A DNA stretch of 13,434 bases, from contig DJXE01000101.1 of the NCBI GenBank assembly GCA_002449595.1, positions 1 through 13,434 of the forward strand. Direction: 5' to 3'. Of this stretch, positions 8,103 to 13,434 are shown one piece after another (position 1 is the first letter of the stretch; every line of letters starts with the position of its first letter). The DNA comes from Lachnospiraceae bacterium UBA7012 (GTDB taxonomy: Bacteria; Bacillota; Clostridia; Lachnospirales; Lachnospiraceae). Position numbers and translations under genes: made by a program. The notes beneath the pieces are model-generated. The model did not search any database and was not told the DNA's origin. It saw only the letters and a program-made list of their open reading frames with translations.

Positions 8103-9101
8103 ATGGACTGTATTCTGGGAATCGACCAGGGAGCGTCAGGGACGAGGGCGCTGCTTGCGGATACGGCGGGCAGGATCCTTTCGTGCGGCGCCGCGGGCGG
8201 CGGCAACCAGTCGGTGTCGGGCCTTCCGGAGGCGCTGGAGGAGATCCGCAAGGCGGCGGAGCAGGCGATAAGAGCTGCCGGCGAGGACGCGGAACTCAAA
8301 GCCGTCGGCGCCGGGATCGCGGGATGTGATTTTCCCTGCGAGTATGAGATGCTGCGAGGGAAACTGGAAGATATTTTTCACACCCCTGCCCACGTCGTGA
8401 ATGACTGTATGGCGGCGCTTCGGGCGGAATCTTCCGCCGGCGGCAGTGCGGTCATCTGCGTGGGGAGCGGGCTGAACATAGGGCTGAAGGCGAAGGATGG
8501 AAGGAAATTCTGCCTGGGTTATTACATCGACGACGCCTTTCAGGGAGGTGAGTCGATCGCAAGGCAGGCCCTGCGGCGCGTGTACGAGGCGGATCTCGGG
8601 ATCGCGCCCGCCACGGCGCTGACGGGGAGGATCCTCAGGCATTTCGGGAAGCAGAGCGTGGAGCAGCTGATGGAATGGCTGATCATCGGAGAGGGGAAAA
8701 GCGTACAGGCCGACCTCAAATATCTGGCCCCTGTTGTGGATGAATGCGCTCTGGAAGGGGATCCGGCAGCTGCGGAGATCCTCGCGGAGTTCGGCAGGGC
8801 GTGCAGCAGATACGCCGCCGGCGGAATGGCGCGGCTCGGCATGCTTGAGGATGACGTGACGTTTTATCTGTCCGGAGGAATTTTCAAATTCAGGAGCAGC
8901 GTCCTGAAGGATACCGTTACCGCGGGCCTTCTGGAGGCAAATCGGAGGACCGTCGTTCGGGACGCCGTCTATGAACCTGTCGTCGGCGCGGCGCTGATCG
9001 GGCTTGAGACGTTTGCGGGCGGCGCGCTTCCGGAGCAGGCGGTGAAACAGCTTCATGAGAATGCGGGAACCATCGGACTGGTCCGGCAGAACGGCAATTA
9101 A
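8103..9101 (+). CDS. BadF/BadG/BcrA/BcrD-type N-acetylglucosamine kinase
   Basis: This 332-residue ASKHA-fold kinase has the phosphate-1 motif GIDQGASGTRALLAD at residues 6-20, GAGIAGCD, the ND pair in VVNDCMAAL, the phosphate-2 loop VICVGSGLNIGL, and the adenosine segment LSGGIF near residue 258. Family members phosphorylate N-acetylglucosamine or related amino sugars with ATP. AAGAAAGGA lies about 14 nt before ATG 8103, a long spacing. An ATG at 8089 is better placed but reads out of frame for only a short overlapping peptide, so initiation may be modest. Its stop TAA runs into the AGGAGG of the next gene, a sign of tight coupling. With the downstream deaminase it would channel the amino sugar toward fructose-6-phosphate, although GlcNAc-6-phosphate deacetylase (NagA) is missing here. 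Glucosamine kinase is the main alternative. Confidence 0.85.
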   Translation: MDCILGIDQGASGTRALLADTAGRILSCGAAGGGNQSVSGLPEALEEIRKAAEQAIRAAGEDAELKAVGAGIAGCDFPCEYEMLRGKLEDIFHTPAHVVNDCMAALRAESSAGGSAVICVGSGLNIGLKAKDGRKFCLGYYIDDAFQGGESIARQALRRVYEADLGIAPATALTGRILRHFGKQSVEQLMEWLIIGEGKSVQADLKYLAPVVDECALEGDPAAAEILAEFGRACSRYAAGGMARLGMLEDDVTFYLSGGIFKFRSSVLKDTVTAGLLEANRRTVVRDAVYEPVVGAALIGLETFAGGALPEQAVKQLHENAGTIGLVRQNGN

Positions 9102-9115
9102 GGAGGAAAAAGATC

Positions 9116-10036
9116 ATGGCAACCAATCCAAACTGTGTCTGTCCGTATCTGGTCTGCAAGATCCACGGAAACTGCATGGCCTGCGTCGCGCATTCCAGAG
9201 AGAACAGGGAATTTCCCAACTGCCTTGAGAGTGTCGTTGCGGACTACGGCGGCTGCCTGCCGCGCAAATATCCCCGCAACACGATCATCTGCGACACTTA
9301 TGAGGACATGTCTGCGGAGTCGGCCCGGATCGTCGCGACTGCGGCAAACGAAAAAGAAGGTGCGCTCCTTTGCCTGCCCGCCGGCAATACGGCGATCCGC
9401 ACTTATGAGATCCTCGCGCAGATGCAGGCTGAAGGAAAAGTTGATTTTTCAAAGACGAGATTCGTCCAGCTGGACGACTGGTACGGGCTGGAAGACACGT
9501 CCGAGTCCTGCGAGGCGTTCATGCACAAGTATTTTTACGGTCCGCTGGGAATCCGCCCGGAGCAGATCCGCGAGTTTGACCTGGAGGCGGAGGACCCGGA
9601 AGAGGAGTGCAGGGCGGTCGACCGGTATATCGAGGACGCAGGCGGAATTGACCTGATGCTCCTCGGCATCGGCATGAACGGCCACATCGCGCTCAACGAA
9701 CCCGGAGAAAACTTCGATCACGGGACCCACATCGTGGAACTGAGCGAGACGACCAAGAGTGTGGGGCAGAAATACTTTTCCAAAGAAATGCAGCTGAGCA
9801 GGGGTATCACGCTCGGCATGCGGCAGGTGTTCGGCGCAAAGAAAGTGATTCTGCAGGCGGGAGGAAAAGCGAAGGCGCAGATCATCGCGCAGCTGTACGC
9901 GGTGCGGCCGCAGATCTCCATGCCCGCGTCGGTGCTCGCGCTCGTGGAGGACGGCGTCGTCATTCTGGATAAGGATGCTGCTGGTGAGATCGATGAGGAG
10001 ATCCGTCAGGAGATAGGCTTTTTCACCGCAATGTAA
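9116..10036 (+). CDS. nagB: Glucosamine-6-phosphate deaminase with Cys-rich N-terminal domain
   Basis: This 306-residue protein has two parts. Residues about 52-306 are a NagB-type isomerase-deaminase: LPAGNTAIRTYEIL substrate loop, QLDDWYGL (first Asp matching catalytic Asp72 of E. coli), and G184-I-G-M-N188-G-H190-I-A-L-N-E195-P-G. The position of E. coli Asp141 is Asn188 here; His190 and Glu195 are kept. It would convert glucosamine-6-phosphate to fructose-6-phosphate and ammonia. Residues 1-50 are extra: C7-x-C9-x4-C14-x2-H17-G-x-C20-x2-C23-x2-H26 and P-x-C36, a pattern suggesting bound metal, and similar to small stand-alone Cys-rich proteins I recall from Clostridia. AGGAGG at 9101-9106 is 9 nt before ATG 9116, so the extension is truly at the translated start. 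NagB proteins are normally 240-270 residues. Confidence 0.88.
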   Translation: MATNPNCVCPYLVCKIHGNCMACVAHSRENREFPNCLESVVADYGGCLPRKYPRNTIICDTYEDMSAESARIVATAANEKEGALLCLPAGNTAIRTYEILAQMQAEGKVDFSKTRFVQLDDWYGLEDTSESCEAFMHKYFYGPLGIRPEQIREFDLEAEDPEEECRAVDRYIEDAGGIDLMLLGIGMNGHIALNEPGENFDHGTHIVELSETTKSVGQKYFSKEMQLSRGITLGMRQVFGAKKVILQAGGKAKAQIIAQLYAVRPQISMPASVLALVEDGVVILDKDAAGEIDEEIRQEIGFFTAM

Positions 10037-10512
10037 TAAGGCTCGCGCGGCGGGCGACGATGACCATCTTCTCCGGGTCGACGAAATCGAAAAGATTCGC
10101 GTCCGCGTTCCTGGAGAACACTTCTTTCACATCTGGAAATGCATTTAGAAAATAATATTTCATCTTCTCGGAATTAAGCTGCAAAGCTGTTTGGTCAGGA
10201 TTAGTTGTGGCCAGTTCCGGGAATTCTTTCGATGTTCCAAGGGCGGCTCTTCTGGTAGCGGATCCGGATCGACTGTCCCTTTACGCTCTCTGGGGCAGGA
10301 TCTTCCAGCGGGTAAAAGGCGCACCACGCTGTCTTCTCCCCATCATCCGTGAAGAAGCGGACCATGTACTCGTTATAGTCACGCGGCTTGAAGTGAGCCC
10401 TTACGCCGGCTGTCGCTCTTCTGACGTCGCCGGTGAAATATGCGGTCGCTTCCGCATAACCGGGCCTGTTCTTCGGATGCGCCAGTCGGAAGATTCTGTC
10501 AAATATATCCAT
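10023..10512 (-). pseudogene. Frameshifted hypothetical gene
   Basis: On the minus strand an ORF from ATG 10512 encodes 103 residues, with DIFDRIFRLAHPKNRPGYAE at the start and VKGQSIRIRYQKSRPWNIER near the end, stopping at 10201. Immediately downstream, in the next (+1) frame, a coherent stretch continues without stops to TGA at 10023-10025: EFPELATTNPDQTALQLNSE, KMKYYFLNAFPDVKEVF, then DANLFDFVDPEKMVIVARRA. Removing one base from the GAAAGAATTCCC region (about 10225) joins both parts into one protein of roughly 160 residues. I do not recognise the family; the first part resembles small beta-rich proteins with an RIRY-type ending. The ribosome binding site at 10512 is weak. Its 3' end overlaps the end of the deaminase gene convergently by 14 bp. 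Two separate small genes, or a sequencing error, are alternatives. Confidence 0.55.
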
Positions 10513-10540
10513 ATCTTTTTAATACAACGGAAGTTAGGCA

Positions 10541-10693
10541 AGTTCAAGATACAATACGAAAATATGATACGTTCATGGGACGATCGAAGCTTAAGTTCAT
10601 GGTGCAATCGAAACATGATGGATTCGCTATGACATCCGAACTGTGATAAATTCAAGATATAACCAAATCAGGACAGATTCGGGATACCAGTGG
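10541..10693. repeat. Six degenerate ~27-bp repeats, TTC-N11/12-GAA units
   Basis: Units begin with TTC at 10543, 10572, 10596, 10623, 10651 and 10678 (steps of 29, 24, 27, 28 and 27). Examples are TTCATGGGACGATCGAA, TTCATGGTGCAATCGAA, TTCAAGATACAATACGAA and TTCGCTATGACATCCGAA. The ends TTC...GAA are complementary, giving each unit an imperfect dyad. The array is AT-rich compared with its neighbours and fills the space before the methionine sulfoxide reductase gene. Otherwise 10513-10717 holds no gene I can support. Confidence 0.5.
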
Positions 10694-10717
10694 ATTTTTT
10701 TCAGGAGGACTTCGCAG

Positions 10718-11176
10718 ATGGACTACCGCTTGTTATGCAGACAGATCGAATCTCTTGCTGAGGAGTCGCCCGACTGGCTGCCTGTCATGGCGAACGCGTC
10801 TGCTTTGCTGTACGATGCGCTGCAGGACGTCAACTGGGCAGGCTTTTATCTTGTTCGCGGCGGGGAACTGATCCTCGGCCCGTTCCAGGGCAAGGTCGCC
10901 TGCGTGCGCATCGCGAAAGGAAAAGGCGTCTGTGGAACAGCGTGGAAGGAGGACCGGATGCAGTTGGTGCCGGACGTACATGCTTTTCCCGGGCATATTG
11001 CGTGTGATGCTGCGTCGCGGTCGGAGATCGTCGTGCCGATCCGCCGCGGCAGAGAAGTTGTCGCGGTGCTGGACATCGACAGCCCCGTTCCGGAGCGCTT
11101 CACGGAGGAAGACCGGGAAGGGCTGGAGCTGTTTGTGAATACGCTTGAAGAGTGTATGGATATGGCGGGGATGTAA
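10718..11176 (+). CDS. Free methionine-(R)-sulfoxide reductase, GAF domain
   Basis: This 152-residue single-GAF-domain protein of the fRMsr (YebR/YtsP) family reduces free methionine-R-sulfoxide in the cytoplasm using thioredoxin. The three redox cysteines are present with family spacing: C62 (KVACVRI), C72 (GVCGTA) and C96 (HIACDAAS), matching E. coli 84/94/118 by intervals of 10 and 24. NWAGFYL, LGPFQG, DVHAFPGH and SEIVVPI are also kept. AGGAGG at 10703-10708 lies 9 nt before ATG 10718, so this start is preferred over the upstream ATG at 10643, which falls in the repeat array. It appears to be a stand-alone gene, with repeat-bearing gaps on both sides. No obvious promoter or terminator was identified. 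Confidence 0.93.
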   Translation: MDYRLLCRQIESLAEESPDWLPVMANASALLYDALQDVNWAGFYLVRGGELILGPFQGKVACVRIAKGKGVCGTAWKEDRMQLVPDVHAFPGHIACDAASRSEIVVPIRRGREVVAVLDIDSPVPERFTEEDREGLELFVNTLEECMDMAGM

Positions 11177-11196
11177 ATAAAGAGTTTGAAAGCACT

Positions 11197-11250
11197 GGCG
11201 GTGCAACACTTGCAAACCGCATTGACGGTGCATTCGGCAAAACCGCATTC
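11197..11250. repeat. Two ~27-bp tandem repeats, each able to form a hairpin
   Basis: Unit 1 (11197-11223) and unit 2 (11224-11250) share GGTGCA and CAAA(A)CCGCATT. Each has a GGT...ACC dyad: GCGGTGCA with TGCAA-ACCGC in unit 1, CGGTGC with GCAAA-ACCG in unit 2. No T-tract follows, so it is not a standard terminator. The rest of the 197-bp gap (11177-11373) holds no clear gene. TTGTAA (11302-11307) and TAAAAT (11329-11334) are promoter-like but 21 nt apart. Confidence 0.4.
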
Positions 11251-11373
11251 GCGGATTATACATCAGCGTCGGAAGTATGTGCTGCACAAGGATGTTTAAT
11301 TTTGTAAAACGAACCGCCTCACAGCTGATAAAATAGAATAGCGCGAGAAGCTATTGCATGGGAGATATATACG

Positions 11374-12198
11374 ATGAACAAAAACTACCTGAAAAGAATA
11401 ACCGCGCTGCTTCTGGCAGCCATGATCATGGCTGCGACCGTCGGCTGCTCCGGAGCGTACGCGCCGGCACTGCAGGACGCCCCCGCGAAAGCGGCACAGC
11501 AGGTGAACGCCGCAGAAGCCGAGCCGCAGGCGGCAGCCGACTACGATGTCAAGCTCTCGAACGACTCGTCTGACTTCGTCCTTCTGAGCGAGGCGGTGCC
11601 GGACGCGATCCTGGAGATCCGCTACTATTCGACCTACAACTTTGTCGGCAGGAGAATCGATGGTTATGAGGAGCCGCTTGCTTTTCTCACAAAGGAAGCA
11701 GCAGCCGCTCTGAAAGAGGTGAGCGACGACCTCATCGAAAAGGGTTACCGCCTCAAGATCTTCGACGCCTACCGCCCGCAGAAAGCAGTCACCGACTTCA
11801 TGAACTGGGCACTCGATCCGGACGACACGAAGATGAAAGAGTACTTCTATCCGGAGCTTGAGAAGGACGTCCTCTTCCCGCAGGGCTACATCGCGGAGCA
11901 CTCCGGCCACAGCCGCGGCAGCACGGTCGACCTCACATTGTTCGACATGACGACCGAAAAGGAAGTCGACATGGGCGGCACCTTCGACTACTTCGGGCAG
12001 CTCAGCCATCCCGACTACACAGATATCACAGAAGAGCAGTACGCGAACCGCATGATCCTCCGGGAATCAATGCTGGCGCACGGATTCAGGCCCCTCGAGG
12101 AAGAGTGGTGGCACTTCACGCTCGATGAAGAGCCGTATCCGGACACCTATTTCACCTTCCCGGTCAACAGCGATTCCCTCGCCGGAGCTGACAAATGA
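11374..12198 (+). CDS. VanX-like D-alanyl-D-alanine dipeptidase lipoprotein
   Basis: This 274-residue protein is a peptidase of family M15 (VanX/DdpX group). A type II signal peptide (residues 1-25, lipobox T-V-G-C25) predicts a lipoprotein anchored outside the membrane, followed by a low-complexity Ala/Gln/Glu linker to about residue 60. The catalytic domain has R134 in DAYRPQ (counterpart of VanX Arg71), the zinc motif S-G-H179-S-R-G-S-T-V-D186, and E244-W-W-H247 carrying the base and third zinc ligand. GGGAG at 11360-11364 precedes ATG 11374 by 9 nt. No vanH or vanA ligase lies nearby, and VanX itself is cytoplasmic, so a role in peptidoglycan or dipeptide turnover outside the cell is more likely than glycopeptide resistance. 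D,D-carboxypeptidase of the same family is the alternative. Its stop overlaps the next start (ATGA). Confidence 0.9.
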   Translation: MNKNYLKRITALLLAAMIMAATVGCSGAYAPALQDAPAKAAQQVNAAEAEPQAAADYDVKLSNDSSDFVLLSEAVPDAILEIRYYSTYNFVGRRIDGYEEPLAFLTKEAAAALKEVSDDLIEKGYRLKIFDAYRPQKAVTDFMNWALDPDDTKMKEYFYPELEKDVLFPQGYIAEHSGHSRGSTVDLTLFDMTTEKEVDMGGTFDYFGQLSHPDYTDITEEQYANRMILRESMLAHGFRPLEEEWWHFTLDEEPYPDTYFTFPVNSDSLAGADK

Positions 12199-13172
12199 GT
12201 ACGGCAAGACCGCTTGACGAGCTCGACAGACAACGTGAGGAGACAGCGCAAGGCGAGCTTGATAGACAACTTGGAGAGGCAGCGCAAGGCGAGTTCGATG
12301 GACAACTCGGCGAGGCAGCACTCGGCGAGCCCGGCAGACGTCCGGACGGGAGACCGCTCAGCGCCGCCGGCAGATGGCTGCGGGAAAAGCCGGTCTCACG
12401 GAGCATCCTCTTCGCGGTCGCCTCGATTCTCGTATTAAATGGCGTCAGCTGGATCTTCTCGATCATGCCGCCGTATGTCGCTGTCGGCTACGCGAATGAG
12501 ATCGTCGCCATCGTCTGGCCGCTCGCCGTGCTCCTGTGGTTCGGTTACGGCTGGACCTTGAAAAGAGGAAAATTCTTCAAGACGCTCGTCTGCGGCATGT
12601 TCTGGCTGGTCATTCAGTCGTACGCGCTCGCAGGCATGGCCTGGACAGTGATGCAGGAGCCCGGCTTCCGCTGGAGACCGCCCGTCCTGATCGTGCTGGG
12701 ACTGCTCTCGATGTTCGGCGTCGGCTTCCGCGAGTAGGCGATCTTCCGCGGCATCATTGCAAACGCGATCGGCTGCCGCCTCGGAAAAGACCGCCGCGGC
12801 GTCTGGAAGTCCGTCCTGCTCAGCGGCCTGATCTTCGGCCTGGTGCACCTGTTCAACCTGTTCCACGGAGTAAACCCGATCGCCGCGCTCGTCCAGTGCG
12901 CGACCGCCTCCGCACTCGGCATGGTGTTCACCGCAGTCTACTACCGCGGCGGCAGCCTGTGGGGACTCGTCTTCCTGCACTCGCTGACAGACATCGCCGG
13001 CATGTTCCGCTCGAACTTCACCGAGCTCGCCACCGACCTGGACGACCTCAACCAGCTGAACCCGCTGAGCCTGATCCTGATTCCGATTTTCTTGCTCGTA
13101 CTCGCTTTTCTCTTAAGGAAAAAGAAAATGCCCGAGATCATGGCCAATCTCCAGGAGCCAAGCGAATACTAG
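12195..13172 (+). pseudogene. CPBP (CAAX-type) intramembrane protease interrupted by amber codon
   Basis: One continuous frame of 325 codons encodes a CPBP-family intramembrane metalloprotease, broken by TAG at 12735-12737 (codon 181). Reading through, the motifs are complete apart from that position: FRE-stop-AIFR, where EExxxR is expected; FGLVH (motif 2); and FLHSLTD (motif 3). The amber therefore replaces the second active-site Glu (GAG to TAG is one base). Membrane helices lie on both sides and the frame downstream is otherwise intact, which suggests a recent lesion, a sequencing error or suppression. The first 55 residues are a hydrophilic 12-residue repeat region. ATG 12195 overlaps the VanX-like stop by 4 nt; GCCGGAG-type spacing upstream is weak, so translation probably relies on coupling. 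As annotated, only a 180-residue inactive fragment would be made. The terminal stop is also TAG (13170-13172). Confidence 0.85.
12219..12326 (+). repeat. 36-bp coding minisatellite, three units
   Basis: Units 12219-12254, 12255-12290 and 12291-12326 each encode 12 residues: ELDRQREETAQG, ELDRQLGEAAQG, EFDGQLGEAALG, with a fourth partial start (EPG). Because 36 is a multiple of three, copy-number change keeps the frame. The array lies in the cytoplasmic N-terminal tail of the CPBP protease. Confidence 0.8.
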
Positions 13173-13434
13173 CATACTAACACAGCCATTGTGGTAGCGC
13201 GTTTGCACTACGGGACGCCTCAGCAAGCAAGTGAGAGCGAATACATGTAAGAGGAACAAGTGATGCGGTAGCAGAAAAGTTCCCCAACAAGTTATCCAAA
13301 CCGCTCAGCAGCGAATACAAGCAGGGGAATACAGTCATTGCGGTAGCATATTTGCTCCACGGGACGCCTCAGCAAGCAAGTGAGAGCGAATACAAGTAAG
13401 AGGAACAATCGATGCGGTAGCAAAAGAGTTCCCC
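13161..13434. repeat. Four-unit ~74-bp tandem repeat, 149-bp higher-order period
   Basis: 13161-13285 and 13310-13434 are direct repeats of 125 bp at an offset of 149 bp, with about 107 identical positions and a 36-bp identical core (ACGGGACGCCTCAGCAAGCA and onward, from about 13210). A shorter period is nested within. GCGAATAC recurs exactly at 13162, 13238, 13311 and 13387, and GGTAGC at 13193, 13267, 13342 and 13416, giving steps of 73-76 bp. The first unit begins inside the last codons of the CPBP gene, and the last runs to the window edge. No gene is seen in 13173-13434. Confidence 0.85.

Noticed and set aside
8089..8271. ORF starting at ATG 8089, better spaced from the Shine-Dalgarno than the kinase start
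   Set aside because: It reads in another frame to an Arg-rich sequence; the kinase phosphate-1 motif requires ATG 8103.
10207..10632. Plus-strand ORF of 141 codons
   Set aside because: It lies antisense to the more protein-like minus-strand frames and runs into the repeat array; no ribosome binding site.
11189..11309. Coding-like frame after fRMsr (ESTGGATLANRIDGAFGKTA and onward)
   Set aside because: Protein-like composition, but no start codon with a ribosome binding site and it coincides with the 27-bp repeats, which explain the periodic residues.
11374..12198. Part of a vancomycin-resistance cluster
   Set aside because: No vanH, vanA/B ligase or vanRS genes nearby, and the protein is a lipoprotein; stand-alone VanX-like dipeptidases are common on chromosomes.
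13161..13434. CRISPR array
   Set aside because: Repeats are 74-125 bp, degenerate and without unique spacers of uniform length; no cas genes.

Overview
The window looks like chromosomal DNA of a GC-rich anaerobic Clostridia member, possibly Lachnospiraceae. That is inferred from strong GGAGG-type ribosome binding sites, tightly packed co-directional genes, and families typical of gut Firmicutes. No rRNA, tRNA, phage, IS or CRISPR feature was seen. Nearly everything is on the + strand; the one exception is a broken minus-strand gene at 10023-10512.

Layout. 1-353: leader with a heptamer repeat and a 33-codon lipoprotein-signal-peptide ORF whose stop overlaps the next start. 354-1067: PrsW-family intramembrane protease. 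1170-2645: MATE transporter. 2717-6714: a three-gene fucose-salvage unit made of bifunctional fucokinase/GDP-fucose pyrophosphorylase (FKP), an inositol-monophosphatase-like phosphatase and FucU mutarotase. 6791-10036: an amino-sugar or glycoside catabolic unit made of a GH4 glycosidase, a BadF/BcrA-type N-acetylglucosamine kinase and a glucosamine-6-phosphate deaminase with an unusual Cys-rich N-terminal extension. 10718-11176: free methionine-R-sulfoxide reductase. 11374-13172: a VanX-like D-Ala-D-Ala dipeptidase lipoprotein, overlapped by 4 nt by a CPBP (CAAX-type) intramembrane protease gene that carries an in-frame amber codon.

How the genes fit together. FucU would supply the beta anomer of L-fucose, and FKP would phosphorylate it at C1 and form GDP-fucose for glycan fucosylation. 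The next unit would release and phosphorylate amino sugars and feed them to fructose-6-phosphate. Together they suggest use of host or microbial glycans, but no sugar transporter, PTS component or fucosyltransferase lies in the window. The last genes act at the cell envelope.

The most notable features are: (i) an amber codon exactly at the second glutamate of the EExxxR active-site motif of the CPBP protease; (ii) a four-unit repeat of about 74 bp that begins inside the 3' end of that gene and runs off the window; (iii) the Cys-rich domain fused to the NagB-like deaminase; (iv) recurrent degenerate repeats of about 26-27 bp in three separate intergenic regions; (v) a frameshifted minus-strand gene. 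I did not find a clearly new defence or mobile system.
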